Shown: in pieces, positions 8,752 to 16,511 of the stretch
How the letters are laid out: each line of letters starts with the position of its first letter
Numbering within the stretch: the first letter of the stretch is position 1
Source: Nocardioides panacis
GTDB lineage: Bacteria > Actinomycetota > Actinomycetes > Propionibacteriales > Nocardioidaceae
Direction: 5' to 3'
Length of the DNA stretch: 64,000 nt
Assembly: GCF_019039255.1 (NCBI RefSeq)
Contig: NZ_CP077062.1
Location: 62,001 to 126,000, forward strand
Notes under the pieces: model-generated
What the model was told of the DNA's origin: nothing
Databases searched by the model: none
The model's input: the letters and a program-made list of their open reading frames with translations, nothing else
Translations under genes and position numbers: made by a program

Positions 8752-10257
8752 GTGTCCTGTGTGCGAGCCGAGCGGAGGCGCCGGAAGACGACGGCGGTGG
8801 GCGCTGCTGTCACCGTCACGACCGCGCTGATACTGACGACGATCGGCGGATCCCCCACAGCCGTCGCCGCGCCGTCCGGGGGCAACCTGGTGAAGGACCC
8901 GAACTTCGACAACGGCACCGCGGCGTGGACGGTGAAGTCCGGTGGTCGCCTGTCCGTCGTCGGCGGACACGACGGCGGGCGCGGGATCAAGGTGACGAAC
9001 ACCACCAACGGGGCACTGACCCTCGCGCTCAACGACAAGACCAACACCGTCGCCTCCACCAAGGCCGGCACCGTCTACCGGGCAAGCGTGTGGCTCAAGG
9101 CCACCAGCCCCGACGTGTCCTCAGCCGTTCGGCTCATGGAGTACGACGGTTCGACGAATCGCGGCTCCGCGGTGGCGAGCAGGTGGATGCGCAGCGTCAA
9201 GGGGCGCCAGCCCACGCTGGCGCGACGCGCTACCTCGGCGCCGGGGTGGGCTCAGGCCACGGTGCGGTACACGGCCAAGACGTCCGGGGCGACGCTGGAC
9301 CTCAACATGCTGACGTGGACCCTCCCGGCGCACGAGAGCTTTGTGGTGAGTGACCCGACTCTCGTCGTCGTCTCCTCGCCGGCCCCGTCGAAGCCGGCTC
9401 CCACGACGCCGGCCCCGACGAAGCCGGCTCCCACGACGCCGCCCCCGTCGAAGCCGGCCCCGACGACGCCGGCTCCCACGACGCCGGCTCCCACAACGCC
9501 GGCTCCCACGACGCCGGCTCCCACGACGCCGGTTCCGCCGGTGGTCCCTGCGCCCGCCGGGTACCGCCTGGTCTGGTCCGACGACTTTTCCTCGATCGAC
9601 CGCAGCAAGTGGAACGTCCGGAACAACTCGTGGGCCAACAACGAGGAGTCCATCGTCACCGCGCGTCCCGACAACGTCTTCGTCTCCAACGGGGCGCTGA
9701 CGTTGCGAGCGTTGAAGGAGTCCTACACCGTCGGGTCCACCACCCGGCAGTACACCTCGGGCTACCTCGACACGATCGGCAAGGCAGCCTGGCAGTACGG
9801 GCGGATCGAGATGCGCGCCAAGCTGCCCGCCGCCCAGGGCATGTGGCCGGCCTTCTGGCTGCGTGAGAACAGCGGCCTGGGCGAGCTCGACATCATGGAG
9901 GCCGTCGGTGGCATGGGCAACCGCACCGTGCAGACCGTCCACCAGTCCACCAACGGTGACATGGCCCGGTTCGGGCACGAGGACGTCCTGCCCAGCGGCA
10001 GCGTCAGCGACTGGCACACCTACGCGGTCGACCGGGAGCCGGGCTCGGTTCAGTGGTACGTCGACGACCGGCTGGTCTTCTCCAAGACGGTCTCCACGGT
10101 TCCCTGGTTGGACGACACGTTCGACACCCCGATGAACATCCGGCTCAACCTGCAGGTCGGTGGCAGCATGCCGGCCTACTACCAGAAGCCGGTCATCGGC
10201 GCCCCCCTGGGCGCCAGCGACTACGTCATCGACTACGTCCGGGTGTACCAGCGGTAG
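8752..10257 (+). CDS. Secreted GH16 beta-glucanase-type glycoside hydrolase with carbohydrate-binding-like domain
   Basis: GTG 8752 is preferred because GAGGAG lies 8 bases upstream; an in-frame ATG at 8716 has no such site. The 501-residue product has a signal peptide ending AVAA, a CBM4/9-like beta-sandwich (about residues 45-205, LVKDPNFDNGTAAWTV), a Pro/Thr linker (about 210-262) and a C-terminal GH16 domain. The GH16 signature ELDIME supplies nucleophile E378, D380 and acid/base E383. Family members cut beta-1,3/1,4-glucans or related galactans by retaining hydrolysis; the substrate is not readable here. In an EPS locus it may trim, release or remodel the polymer outside the cell. Confidence 0.88.
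   Translation: MSCVRAERRRRKTTAVGAAVTVTTALILTTIGGSPTAVAAPSGGNLVKDPNFDNGTAAWTVKSGGRLSVVGGHDGGRGIKVTNTTNGALTLALNDKTNTVASTKAGTVYRASVWLKATSPDVSSAVRLMEYDGSTNRGSAVASRWMRSVKGRQPTLARRATSAPGWAQATVRYTAKTSGATLDLNMLTWTLPAHESFVVSDPTLVVVSSPAPSKPAPTTPAPTKPAPTTPPPSKPAPTTPAPTTPAPTTPAPTTPAPTTPVPPVVPAPAGYRLVWSDDFSSIDRSKWNVRNNSWANNEESIVTARPDNVFVSNGALTLRALKESYTVGSTTRQYTSGYLDTIGKAAWQYGRIEMRAKLPAAQGMWPAFWLRENSGLGELDIMEAVGGMGNRTVQTVHQSTNGDMARFGHEDVLPSGSVSDWHTYAVDREPGSVQWYVDDRLVFSKTVSTVPWLDDTFDTPMNIRLNLQVGGSMPAYYQKPVIGAPLGASDYVIDYVRVYQR
9379..9528 (+). repeat. Pro/Thr linker-encoding tandem repeat
   Basis: Three 30-base units start at 9379, 9409 and 9439, each coding PxPxKPAPTT. Four near-identical 15-base units coding PAPTT follow (9469-9528). 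All are in frame within the GH16 gene and join its binding-like and catalytic domains. Such repeats can vary in length between strains by slippage or recombination. Confidence 0.85.
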
Positions 10258-10355
10258 CCACTAGGTTCGTCGTCATGCCACCTCAGACGTGACGTATGCT
10301 CGTTGCTCCGGCCCGCTGCAGGGTCGGAGCCACGCGCATGCCAGGGGGACGATGG

Positions 10356-11306
10356 ATGACACGACGTCGTGGTGCGGTGGCAGGCGTGCCGCTGCGACAC
10401 ATCACCGAACGGAGCTCATGGTGGCTGCGCCAGCGTGTGCGGGTGCGACATCGTCACGGTTGGCTCCTGTGGGCGCTGGCGGCCGGACTGCTGGTGATGG
10501 CGAGCGGCGGCTGCTCCGAACCAAGCCAGCGGCACCGCGAGGGCTGGCGGCTGAGCTGGGCCGACGACTTCGACGGCTCCAGCCTGGACCGTTCCAAGTG
10601 GACCGCCGAGAACGAATCGACGTTCGGTGAGGGCAACTTGGAGCTGGCCTGCCTGATGGACCGTCCGGAGAACCTCCTGGTCGCCAACGGTCTGCTCCAC
10701 GTGCGTGCGGCCCGCGAGTCCGCACCTGTCGTGTGCGGCGACAACGACGAGCGCTTCCCGGCCGGCCGCTCCTACACCTCGGCGATGATCAGCACCCAGG
10801 GCAAGGCATCGTGGCGTGAGGGTAGGTTCGCGATGCGTGCCAAGCTGCCACTGACGGCGGGCGCGTCCAAGGGGCTGTGGCCCGCCTTCTGGATGCGCCC
10901 GAGCAGCGGTCCGGCCGATGGCGAGGTGGACGCGATGGAAGCCATCGGGACCGCAGACCCTCAGGACCCCGAGGCGACCGTTGTCCACCAGACCCTGTGG
11001 TACGACGTGCAGGGGACCCATCCGCAGCAAGGACACTTGGCTGAGGTCGCAGGCGGACCCGCGGATGGCTTCCACACCTACGCGGTCGAGTGGCGGGCTG
11101 GCTACATCAACTGGTACGTCGACGGCAAGCGGACGTTCCGGCGTGACCGCTCGACGACGTCGTGGCTCGATGGCGCCCTGGATGCCAAGTTCTTCATCCG
11201 GCTGAATCTTGCCGTCGGGGGTCGGTTCCCCGGTGCTCCAGACGCCGCTACGCGGTTCCCGGCCGACATGGTCGTCGATTGGGTCAAGGTGTACACGTGG
11301 CGATGA
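10356..11306 (+). CDS. GH16 family glycoside hydrolase lipoprotein
   Basis: ATG 10356 follows GGGGGAC with proper spacing; upstream in-frame ATGs at 10296 and 10338 lack one. The 316-residue product has an Arg-rich start, a membrane helix (WLLWALAAGLLVMA) and a lipobox-like SGGC, so it is probably a cell-surface lipoprotein. The remainder is one GH16 domain with signature EVDAME (E190, D192, E195) and the family ending VDWVKVYTW. It is distantly similar to the preceding GH16 enzyme, suggesting an anchored and a secreted enzyme for the same or a related glycan. No carbohydrate-binding domain or linker is present. Confidence 0.86.
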   Translation: MTRRRGAVAGVPLRHITERSSWWLRQRVRVRHRHGWLLWALAAGLLVMASGGCSEPSQRHREGWRLSWADDFDGSSLDRSKWTAENESTFGEGNLELACLMDRPENLLVANGLLHVRAARESAPVVCGDNDERFPAGRSYTSAMISTQGKASWREGRFAMRAKLPLTAGASKGLWPAFWMRPSSGPADGEVDAMEAIGTADPQDPEATVVHQTLWYDVQGTHPQQGHLAEVAGGPADGFHTYAVEWRAGYINWYVDGKRTFRRDRSTTSWLDGALDAKFFIRLNLAVGGRFPGAPDAATRFPADMVVDWVKVYTWR

Positions 11307-11387
11307 TTCCTGAGGTGGTGGCGGCGGTACCCGTGCGCGTAGACCCGTGCGGACATCCTCGTTCATCGAACTGGAAGGCGTAGGGCT

Positions 11388-12350
11388 ATGAGCGTGACCG
11401 AGCCGCTGGAGACACCGGACTGGCGATCTGAAGAAGACTCGTGGCCCTTGGTGACCGCGGTCATCCCCACGAAGGACCGTCCAGGTCTTCTGGCGCGCGC
11501 CGTCCAATCGGTGCTCGACCAGGACTACCCCGGCGACATCGAGTGCCTCGTGGTGTTCGACGGCACGGAGCCGGTGAAGCCGGTCGTGCGTCCCCGAGCC
11601 GGCCGCACCGTGCGGTTGTTGGTGAACGGGCGCACGCCCGGGCTCGCCGGCAACCGCAACACCGGGTACCTGGCGGCGCGAGGTGAGCTGGTGGGTTCCT
11701 GCGACGACGACGACGAATGGCTGCCCGGAAAGCTCCGCGCCCAGGTGGCCCTGCTGCGCGCGCATCCCGAGGCCAGCGCAGCTGCATCCGGCTTCGTGTA
11801 CTCCTACCGCGGCAAGGAGATCGCCCGTCAGGCCGACACCCTGCTGCTGACCTTCAAGGACCTCCTGAACAATCGGCACCTAGAGGCGAACGCCTCGACG
11901 TACCTGGTCCCGCGCTCCTCCCTGCTCGACGGGATCGGGCTCGTCGACGAGGAGCTGCCCGGAGGCTACGCAGAGGACTACGAGCTGCTGCTGCGCGCGG
12001 CGCGGGTCGGTCCGATTGCGTGCGTGCCGGAGCCCCAGTCGCGCGTGTACCTTCACGACTCGTCCTTCTTCGCCAGCCGCTGGCAGACCATCAACGACGC
12101 CCTGCTCTACCTCCTCGAGCGGGTTCCGGAGTTCCGTGATGACCCGACGGGTCTGGCCCGCATCGAAGGGCAGCTCGCCTTCGCGCAGGCTGCTCTAGGG
12201 GATCGGCGGCTGGCGGTTACCTACGCGCTGCGATCCCTGCGCAAGTCGCGGCGGGCGCGTCAGAGCTATGCGGCGCTCGTGGTGGCGAGCCGGTTGATGA
12301 GCGCGGAGCGTGTGCTGTCGACCGCCCGCCGATTCGGGCGGGGGATCTGA
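11388..12350 (+). CDS. Family 2 glycosyltransferase
   Basis: This 320-residue protein has a GT-A fold domain in about residues 20-215: VTAVIPTKDRPGLLARAVQSVLDQ at the N-terminus, the nucleotide-sugar/metal-binding acidic cluster CDDDDEW near residue 107, and EDYELLLRAA further on. No membrane helix is seen, so it probably acts at the inner face of the membrane and adds a sugar to the lipid-linked EPS repeat unit. The donor sugar is unknown. The C-terminal 90 residues are helical and basic. The next gene starts 2 bases after its stop, so the two are probably translated as an operon. Confidence 0.85.
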   Translation: MSVTEPLETPDWRSEEDSWPLVTAVIPTKDRPGLLARAVQSVLDQDYPGDIECLVVFDGTEPVKPVVRPRAGRTVRLLVNGRTPGLAGNRNTGYLAARGELVGSCDDDDEWLPGKLRAQVALLRAHPEASAAASGFVYSYRGKEIARQADTLLLTFKDLLNNRHLEANASTYLVPRSSLLDGIGLVDEELPGGYAEDYELLLRAARVGPIACVPEPQSRVYLHDSSFFASRWQTINDALLYLLERVPEFRDDPTGLARIEGQLAFAQAALGDRRLAVTYALRSLRKSRRARQSYAALVVASRLMSAERVLSTARRFGRGI

Positions 12351-12352
12351 CG

Positions 12353-13639
12353 GTGGGACCCAGCCGGGTTGGTGGGGTCGTACTGCCAGCCTGGCCGCTC
12401 TACCTGCTCTTCCTGGGCTATCCGCTCTGGTGGATGTTCGGGCTGTCGGCTCTCGCTGTCGTGCTCAGCGCCGTGCCGATGGTTCTGCTCCTGGCTGAAC
12501 GGAGGAGGGTGGAGATCCCCGGAGGTTTCTGGTTGTGGCTCGGGTTCGTCGTCTGGGTGTGTGCGGCAGCCCTCGAGCTGTCGACGATGACTCGGCTGGT
12601 GGGCCTCGGCGTGCGGTTGGGCAATTATGTCGGTTCCACCGTCGTCCTGGTCTATCTCTACAACGCCCGGGAAAGGCTGACCGACCGTGCAGTGCTCACC
12701 GCGCTGGGCGCCTTCTTCGGCTTCGTGGTTGTCGGCGGCTACCTCGGGGTGCTGCTGCCCAACGGCAGTCTCACCACCCCTGCCGAGTCCCTGCTGCCGC
12801 ACAGCATCGCGGTCAACGAGTACGTGCAGTCGCTGGTACACCCGGCCTTCGCCGAGGTGCAGCATCCCTATGGCTCGCCGCGCACGTTCTCCCGTCCCAG
12901 TGCACCATTCCCGTACACCAACAGCTGGGGGTGCAACGTCGCCCTGCTGACCCCACTCGTGGCGGCCGCCATCACGGTCGTGCCTCGGGCGCGGGTGCGG
13001 GTGACGCTGATGCTGCTGCTCGCGGCCGCTTGCGTGCCGGCCTTTGCGACGTTGAACCGGGGCATGTTCCTCGCGCTCGGCTTCCTGCTCGCCTACGTCG
13101 CCGTACGGCTGGCGCTGCGCGGACAGCTGCTCCCTCTGTTCGGCGTACTCGCCGCGACTGCGACCGGAGTGGCGGTGGCAGGAGCGCTGGGCGTATGGGC
13201 GCTGCTCGCAGAACGCCTGCACTACAGCGGATCCAACGTCGGCCGGCTGACCATCTACCGGGAGGCATTCGACGGGGCCGTCCAGTCACCTCTCTTCGGC
13301 CACGGCGCTCCGTTGCCCTCGGAGACGGTCGATGTGTCCATCGGCACTCAGGGCCAGATCTGGAACGTGATGTTCAGCTACGGCTTCGTCGCCCTGGCCT
13401 GCTTCGTGGGGTGGTTCGCATGGGCGGCGATCAAGAGCATCCCGGCCCGGGGCCAGGGCTCGCTCTGGGTCCATGCGACCCTGGTCGTCGCGCTGTTCAC
13501 GTTCCCGTTCTACGGGTACGACGGCATCCAGCTCACCGTGGCCATGGTTGCCGCCGCACTCGCCCTTCGCGGTGGGAGCGTCGAGCAACGAGAGTGGGCT
13601 GCCGAGCCCCGAGCCAGCTCGTCGTCGCTGTCGACGTGA
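12353..13639 (+). CDS. O-antigen ligase / Wzy-like EPS polymerase
   Basis: GTG 12353 lies 2 bases after the GT2 stop. The 428-residue protein is almost entirely membrane-spanning, with about 10-12 hydrophobic segments. A long external loop near residues 135-190 includes HPYGSPRTFSRPSAPFPYTNSWG, and a second loop near 285-320 carries RLTIYREAFDGAVQSPLFGHG. That late G-R-x3-Y-x-E/A pattern is typical of the Wzy_C/WaaL superfamily. In this locus, polymerisation of flipped repeat units is the likely job, although ligases of the same fold cannot be excluded by sequence alone. Confidence 0.8.
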   Translation: MGPSRVGGVVLPAWPLYLLFLGYPLWWMFGLSALAVVLSAVPMVLLLAERRRVEIPGGFWLWLGFVVWVCAAALELSTMTRLVGLGVRLGNYVGSTVVLVYLYNARERLTDRAVLTALGAFFGFVVVGGYLGVLLPNGSLTTPAESLLPHSIAVNEYVQSLVHPAFAEVQHPYGSPRTFSRPSAPFPYTNSWGCNVALLTPLVAAAITVVPRARVRVTLMLLLAAACVPAFATLNRGMFLALGFLLAYVAVRLALRGQLLPLFGVLAATATGVAVAGALGVWALLAERLHYSGSNVGRLTIYREAFDGAVQSPLFGHGAPLPSETVDVSIGTQGQIWNVMFSYGFVALACFVGWFAWAAIKSIPARGQGSLWVHATLVVALFTFPFYGYDGIQLTVAMVAAALALRGGSVEQREWAAEPRASSSSLST

Positions 13640-13656
13640 TCCGGCGCGCGGGTTGC

Positions 13657-13672
13657 GGCACCTGAGGGTGCC
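13657..13672. terminator. Small hairpin between convergent EPS genes
   Basis: GGCACC (13657-13662) and GGTGCC (13667-13672) can pair across a TGAG loop. It sits exactly in the 33-base gap between the stop codons of the Wzy-like gene and the minus-strand transferase gene. There is no T tract and the stem is short, so terminator function is only plausible. Confidence 0.3.
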
Positions 13673-14224
13673 TCACCGGCGGTGCAGGGGCCACCGGCGG
13701 GCTGGACGGTCGTTGACCAGCGCATCGACAAGCGCCTGGAACGTCGCCACCGTGCGGGTCACGTCGCTGGGCCCGTCCGATACTGAGAACTGCTCAGGTG
13801 AGCTGACAGCCCGGTCGAGCAGCGCGTGCAGCTCGGACCTCGACTCTGCCAGCGCGATGCGACCCGTGGAGGCAAGCTGACGTGCGAATGCCACCTGATG
13901 GTCGTCGACCGCCTCGTCGAGGTGTGCCAGCCGCGGGACCACGATAGGCAGCAAGCCGCATGCGCGGCTGTCCATGATGCCGCCAGGCCCACCTTGGGTC
14001 ACCACGAAGTCGGCCTGCCGGAGGTCGTCGAGGAGCTCGGCATGTGGCTTCAGCGTGAAACCCGGGAACCCCGCGAGCGCTCGCGACGAACCGTGTTGGA
14101 CGGTCCACTGCACAAGGCCTGGGTGAACGCTGTTCCACTCGTCGAGCCAGTCCATCAGTCGGTCGAACCGGTGGTGGTCCGTGCCGACCGTCACGAGGCC
14201 GCGGAGCCGACACTCGCTCCTCAC
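13673..14224 (-). CDS. Alg13/PssE-like glycosyltransferase subunit (GT28 C-terminal domain)
   Basis: This is the UDP-sugar-binding half of a split GT-B transferase. GTG 14224 overlaps the stop of the Alg14-like gene (GTGA), giving 183 residues. Conserved features are LVTVGTDHHRFDRLMDWLDEW near the start and FVVTQGGPGGIMDSRACGLLPIVVPR, the donor-binding motif with the family's GG and Pro-rich turn. Another possible start, GTG ten codons later (VTVGT), would match shorter homologues. It should pair with the upstream membrane subunit to add a GlcNAc- or GlcA-type sugar to the lipid-linked repeat unit. Confidence 0.8.
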   Translation of the reverse strand: MRSECRLRGLVTVGTDHHRFDRLMDWLDEWNSVHPGLVQWTVQHGSSRALAGFPGFTLKPHAELLDDLRQADFVVTQGGPGGIMDSRACGLLPIVVPRLAHLDEAVDDHQVAFARQLASTGRIALAESRSELHALLDRAVSSPEQFSVSDGPSDVTRTVATFQALVDALVNDRPARRWPLHRR

Positions 14225-14670
14225 ATCAACGGCCCGATCACGGTGGCGGTCGGGTACATCTTCAGCTGCTCGTCCCACTGGACCGCGAACAGGTCCGCCA
14301 CCGGACGGCACATCGAGCCAGTCAGGGTGGCCGAGTCGATACGGTCGTAGACCTCGACATACACCGTCCGGATGCCCATGAGTCTTGCGAGGTAGAAGAC
14401 TGGGACGGCGACGGCTGCACCCGTCGACACCACGACGTCTGGACGGAAGTCGCGCAGTTCTCGCATGGCCACGCCGGAGTTGCGGATCAGGTTGGGGATG
14501 TTGCGCGTGGTCGGATGGAATGCCCATCCGATCGACTCGCCCTTCAGAAGCGATCGCGCATCCGGCTTGTCGAAGGTCAGCCAGCGGCGCTGGTGCTGGG
14601 ACCACCACGGTTTGAGGGCGTAGAGCTGACTCAGGTGGCCCCCGGTCGAGCAGGTGAGAAGGACGCGCAT
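14221..14670 (-). CDS. Alg14/PssD-like glycosyltransferase subunit
   Basis: This 149-residue protein matches the acceptor-binding, membrane-docking half of bipartite EPS transferases (Alg14, PssD, EpsF type). The N-terminus MRVLLTCSTGGHLSQL contains the family GGHL signature. PDVVVSTGAAVAVPVFYLARLMG and YVEVYDRIDSATLTGSM follow. It is complete and of usual length. Its stop codon overlaps the start of the Alg13-like gene by four bases, so both subunits should be made in equal amounts. It starts 4 bases after the Wzz-like gene's stop on the same strand. Confidence 0.82.
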   Translation of the reverse strand: MRVLLTCSTGGHLSQLYALKPWWSQHQRRWLTFDKPDARSLLKGESIGWAFHPTTRNIPNLIRNSGVAMRELRDFRPDVVVSTGAAVAVPVFYLARLMGIRTVYVEVYDRIDSATLTGSMCRPVADLFAVQWDEQLKMYPTATVIGPLM

Positions 14671-14674
14671 CGAG

Positions 14675-16390
14675 CTACCGTCGAGCTCTTGCGGAGGCGG
14701 TGCCTACCCCGCCGGTGCTCTTCGACGATCGTTCTCCAGCGGATGCGTCACTGTCGGAGGAGGGTGCCCGGCCCGGAGCCTCCCGCCGGAAGGCGTTGCG
14801 GGAGGCGATGTCGTACCGATCGATGTTGATCCCGGAGGGGGCGGCCGGTGAGGTCGGTGTGGCCGGCGAGGAGCGGCGTCCGCGGCGGCGCGGCGGGCTG
14901 CTCAGCAGGATGCTGCCCAGCACCGTGGTGCCCACCTGGGCCAGGTGGTGAGCGACTCGCTCGAGCTCCGTCGACGAGGTCTGGTTCCGCTGGATGATGA
15001 TCACTGCCTCGTCGGCGATGTTCCCCAGGCGAAGCAGCGCACTCGTGAACGTGATGTTGACACAATCGAGCACGACGACGTCGGCCGTGGACAACACATC
15101 GGCGAGGTTGTCGCCGTGGGCGCGAAGCGTGGCTCCCAGCGAGATCTCGTCGCCCAGGGAAAGCAGGGTGAGATGGGCCACGGGCGCCGCCGATACCGCC
15201 TTCGGGCGAGAGATCAGCGAGCCACCCCCTCCGGGAGCAGGGCCGACGCCCAGCACGTCTGCGACGGAGTCCATGGCGGCACGCGTCCCGGCCAGGACCG
15301 TGCGCAGGCCCTGGGCGGCGAAAGTGATGGCGAGGTTGGACGCTGCGGCCTCGTGTGTCGCAGCACCGGCGCCGCAGACCAGTACCACCTGGCGGCTGGT
15401 GGTCTCAGGCGCCACAGTTGTCGCCACCGTCCGGTAGGCGTCGGCCTCGACGCCCTCGGGAGCGGCCAAGGGTGCGAACGTGCCAGGTGACCCGGTGGTC
15501 GAGGTCTCCGCGAGGACCGGTGCGCCCAGGACCTCCTCGGCCGTCGCAGCATCGTGCACGATGTCGTCACGCTGATCCAGGAAGAGGGCGATGAACAGGC
15601 CAAGTACCAGCCCGAGGAGCAAGCCGCCCGCAATGTAGAGGGAGGGTTTGGGTGCGCTGGCCGAGGAGGGAACTGATGCCTCTCCAGCGACCTTGCCGGG
15701 CTGGATGACCGAGGTCTGGTACGTGTTGATCTGAGCCTGCAGCCCCTGGATCTGCCTCTGGAACGAGGCACGCTGAGCGAGGTATTGGGAGGCGTCTTGC
15801 CCACTCGGCGGTCGCTTCAGTGCGCCGATCGCCCTCTCGTAGTCGGCAATCTGGGTGCTCAGACGAGAGACCCGTGCCGTCACGGCGTCCTGCACAGTGG
15901 TCGTGCGGTAGTCCAGATACGCGTTGGCGAACGCGTTGGCTCCGTTTGCCGCTCCCTGCGGGGTGCTCGAGGAGAACGTCACGTTCAGCACCCGGCTGTC
16001 CAGGGGTGACGTGACGACGACGTGCTCCACCAGCTCGGAGGGGGTGCCCGTGAACCCGAGCGAGCGCTTGGCGATCTCGGACACCGAGGTCGACGCTGCG
16101 ATCCGGGACTCGGTGATCGTGGTGGTTGACGACGTGCTGTCCGAGCTGCTGCTGGTGCCGAAGACGGGGGAGACGTCCACGACCGCGGTGGCCTCGTACG
16201 ACTTGGCCGTCACCATCAGCAGGAGGCCGGCGAGGGTGAGACCGAGGAGGAGGCAGGCGACAACGGTAGTGAGGCGGCGCCTGAACAGGCTGAAGAACTG
16301 CCCGAGTGTCGCGGTCGGTGGCGGCTGCTGTGCCGCGGGAGCGACTGGCCGTCCAGCCCCTGCGGTGTGTTCGGTCACCGAGTGCCCCAT
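14675..16390 (-). CDS. Wzz-like polysaccharide co-polymerase with degenerate BY-kinase-like domain
   Basis: A 571-residue chain-length regulator. Membrane helix 1 (LTTVVACLLLGLTLAGLLLMV) is near residues 40-60 and helix 2 (LYIAGGLLLGLVLGLFIALF) near 248-270. Between them is the extracellular Wzz domain with a helical stretch (DYRTTTVQDAVTARVSRLS). After helix 2 comes a cytoplasmic alpha/beta domain like bacterial tyrosine kinases. Its expected Walker A (GxxGxGKS/T) is replaced by CGAGAATHEAA, with no Lys, and the tail has no Tyr cluster. It is therefore probably a pseudokinase that only shapes EPS length. Start ATG 16390 has no clear ribosome-binding site; GTG 16378 is an alternative. Confidence 0.82.
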   Translation of the reverse strand: MGHSVTEHTAGAGRPVAPAAQQPPPTATLGQFFSLFRRRLTTVVACLLLGLTLAGLLLMVTAKSYEATAVVDVSPVFGTSSSSDSTSSTTTITESRIAASTSVSEIAKRSLGFTGTPSELVEHVVVTSPLDSRVLNVTFSSSTPQGAANGANAFANAYLDYRTTTVQDAVTARVSRLSTQIADYERAIGALKRPPSGQDASQYLAQRASFQRQIQGLQAQINTYQTSVIQPGKVAGEASVPSSASAPKPSLYIAGGLLLGLVLGLFIALFLDQRDDIVHDAATAEEVLGAPVLAETSTTGSPGTFAPLAAPEGVEADAYRTVATTVAPETTSRQVVLVCGAGAATHEAAASNLAITFAAQGLRTVLAGTRAAMDSVADVLGVGPAPGGGGSLISRPKAVSAAPVAHLTLLSLGDEISLGATLRAHGDNLADVLSTADVVVLDCVNITFTSALLRLGNIADEAVIIIQRNQTSSTELERVAHHLAQVGTTVLGSILLSSPPRRRGRRSSPATPTSPAAPSGINIDRYDIASRNAFRREAPGRAPSSDSDASAGERSSKSTGGVGTASARARR

Positions 16391-16511
16391 GTCAGCACGG
16401 CAATCACGCAACCTCCCCGCAGGACCCCTCCGGCGGAGGGCGTGGGGGGGAATTGTACGTGAAGTTCCCAACCGCCGCGGAAGAGTCTCGGAATGACGTC
16501 GCGTAGCCGTC

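Noticed and set aside
9379-9528. Tandem repeat considered as a CRISPR array
   Set aside because: Units are 15 or 30 bases with no spacers and code in frame for a Pro/Thr linker.
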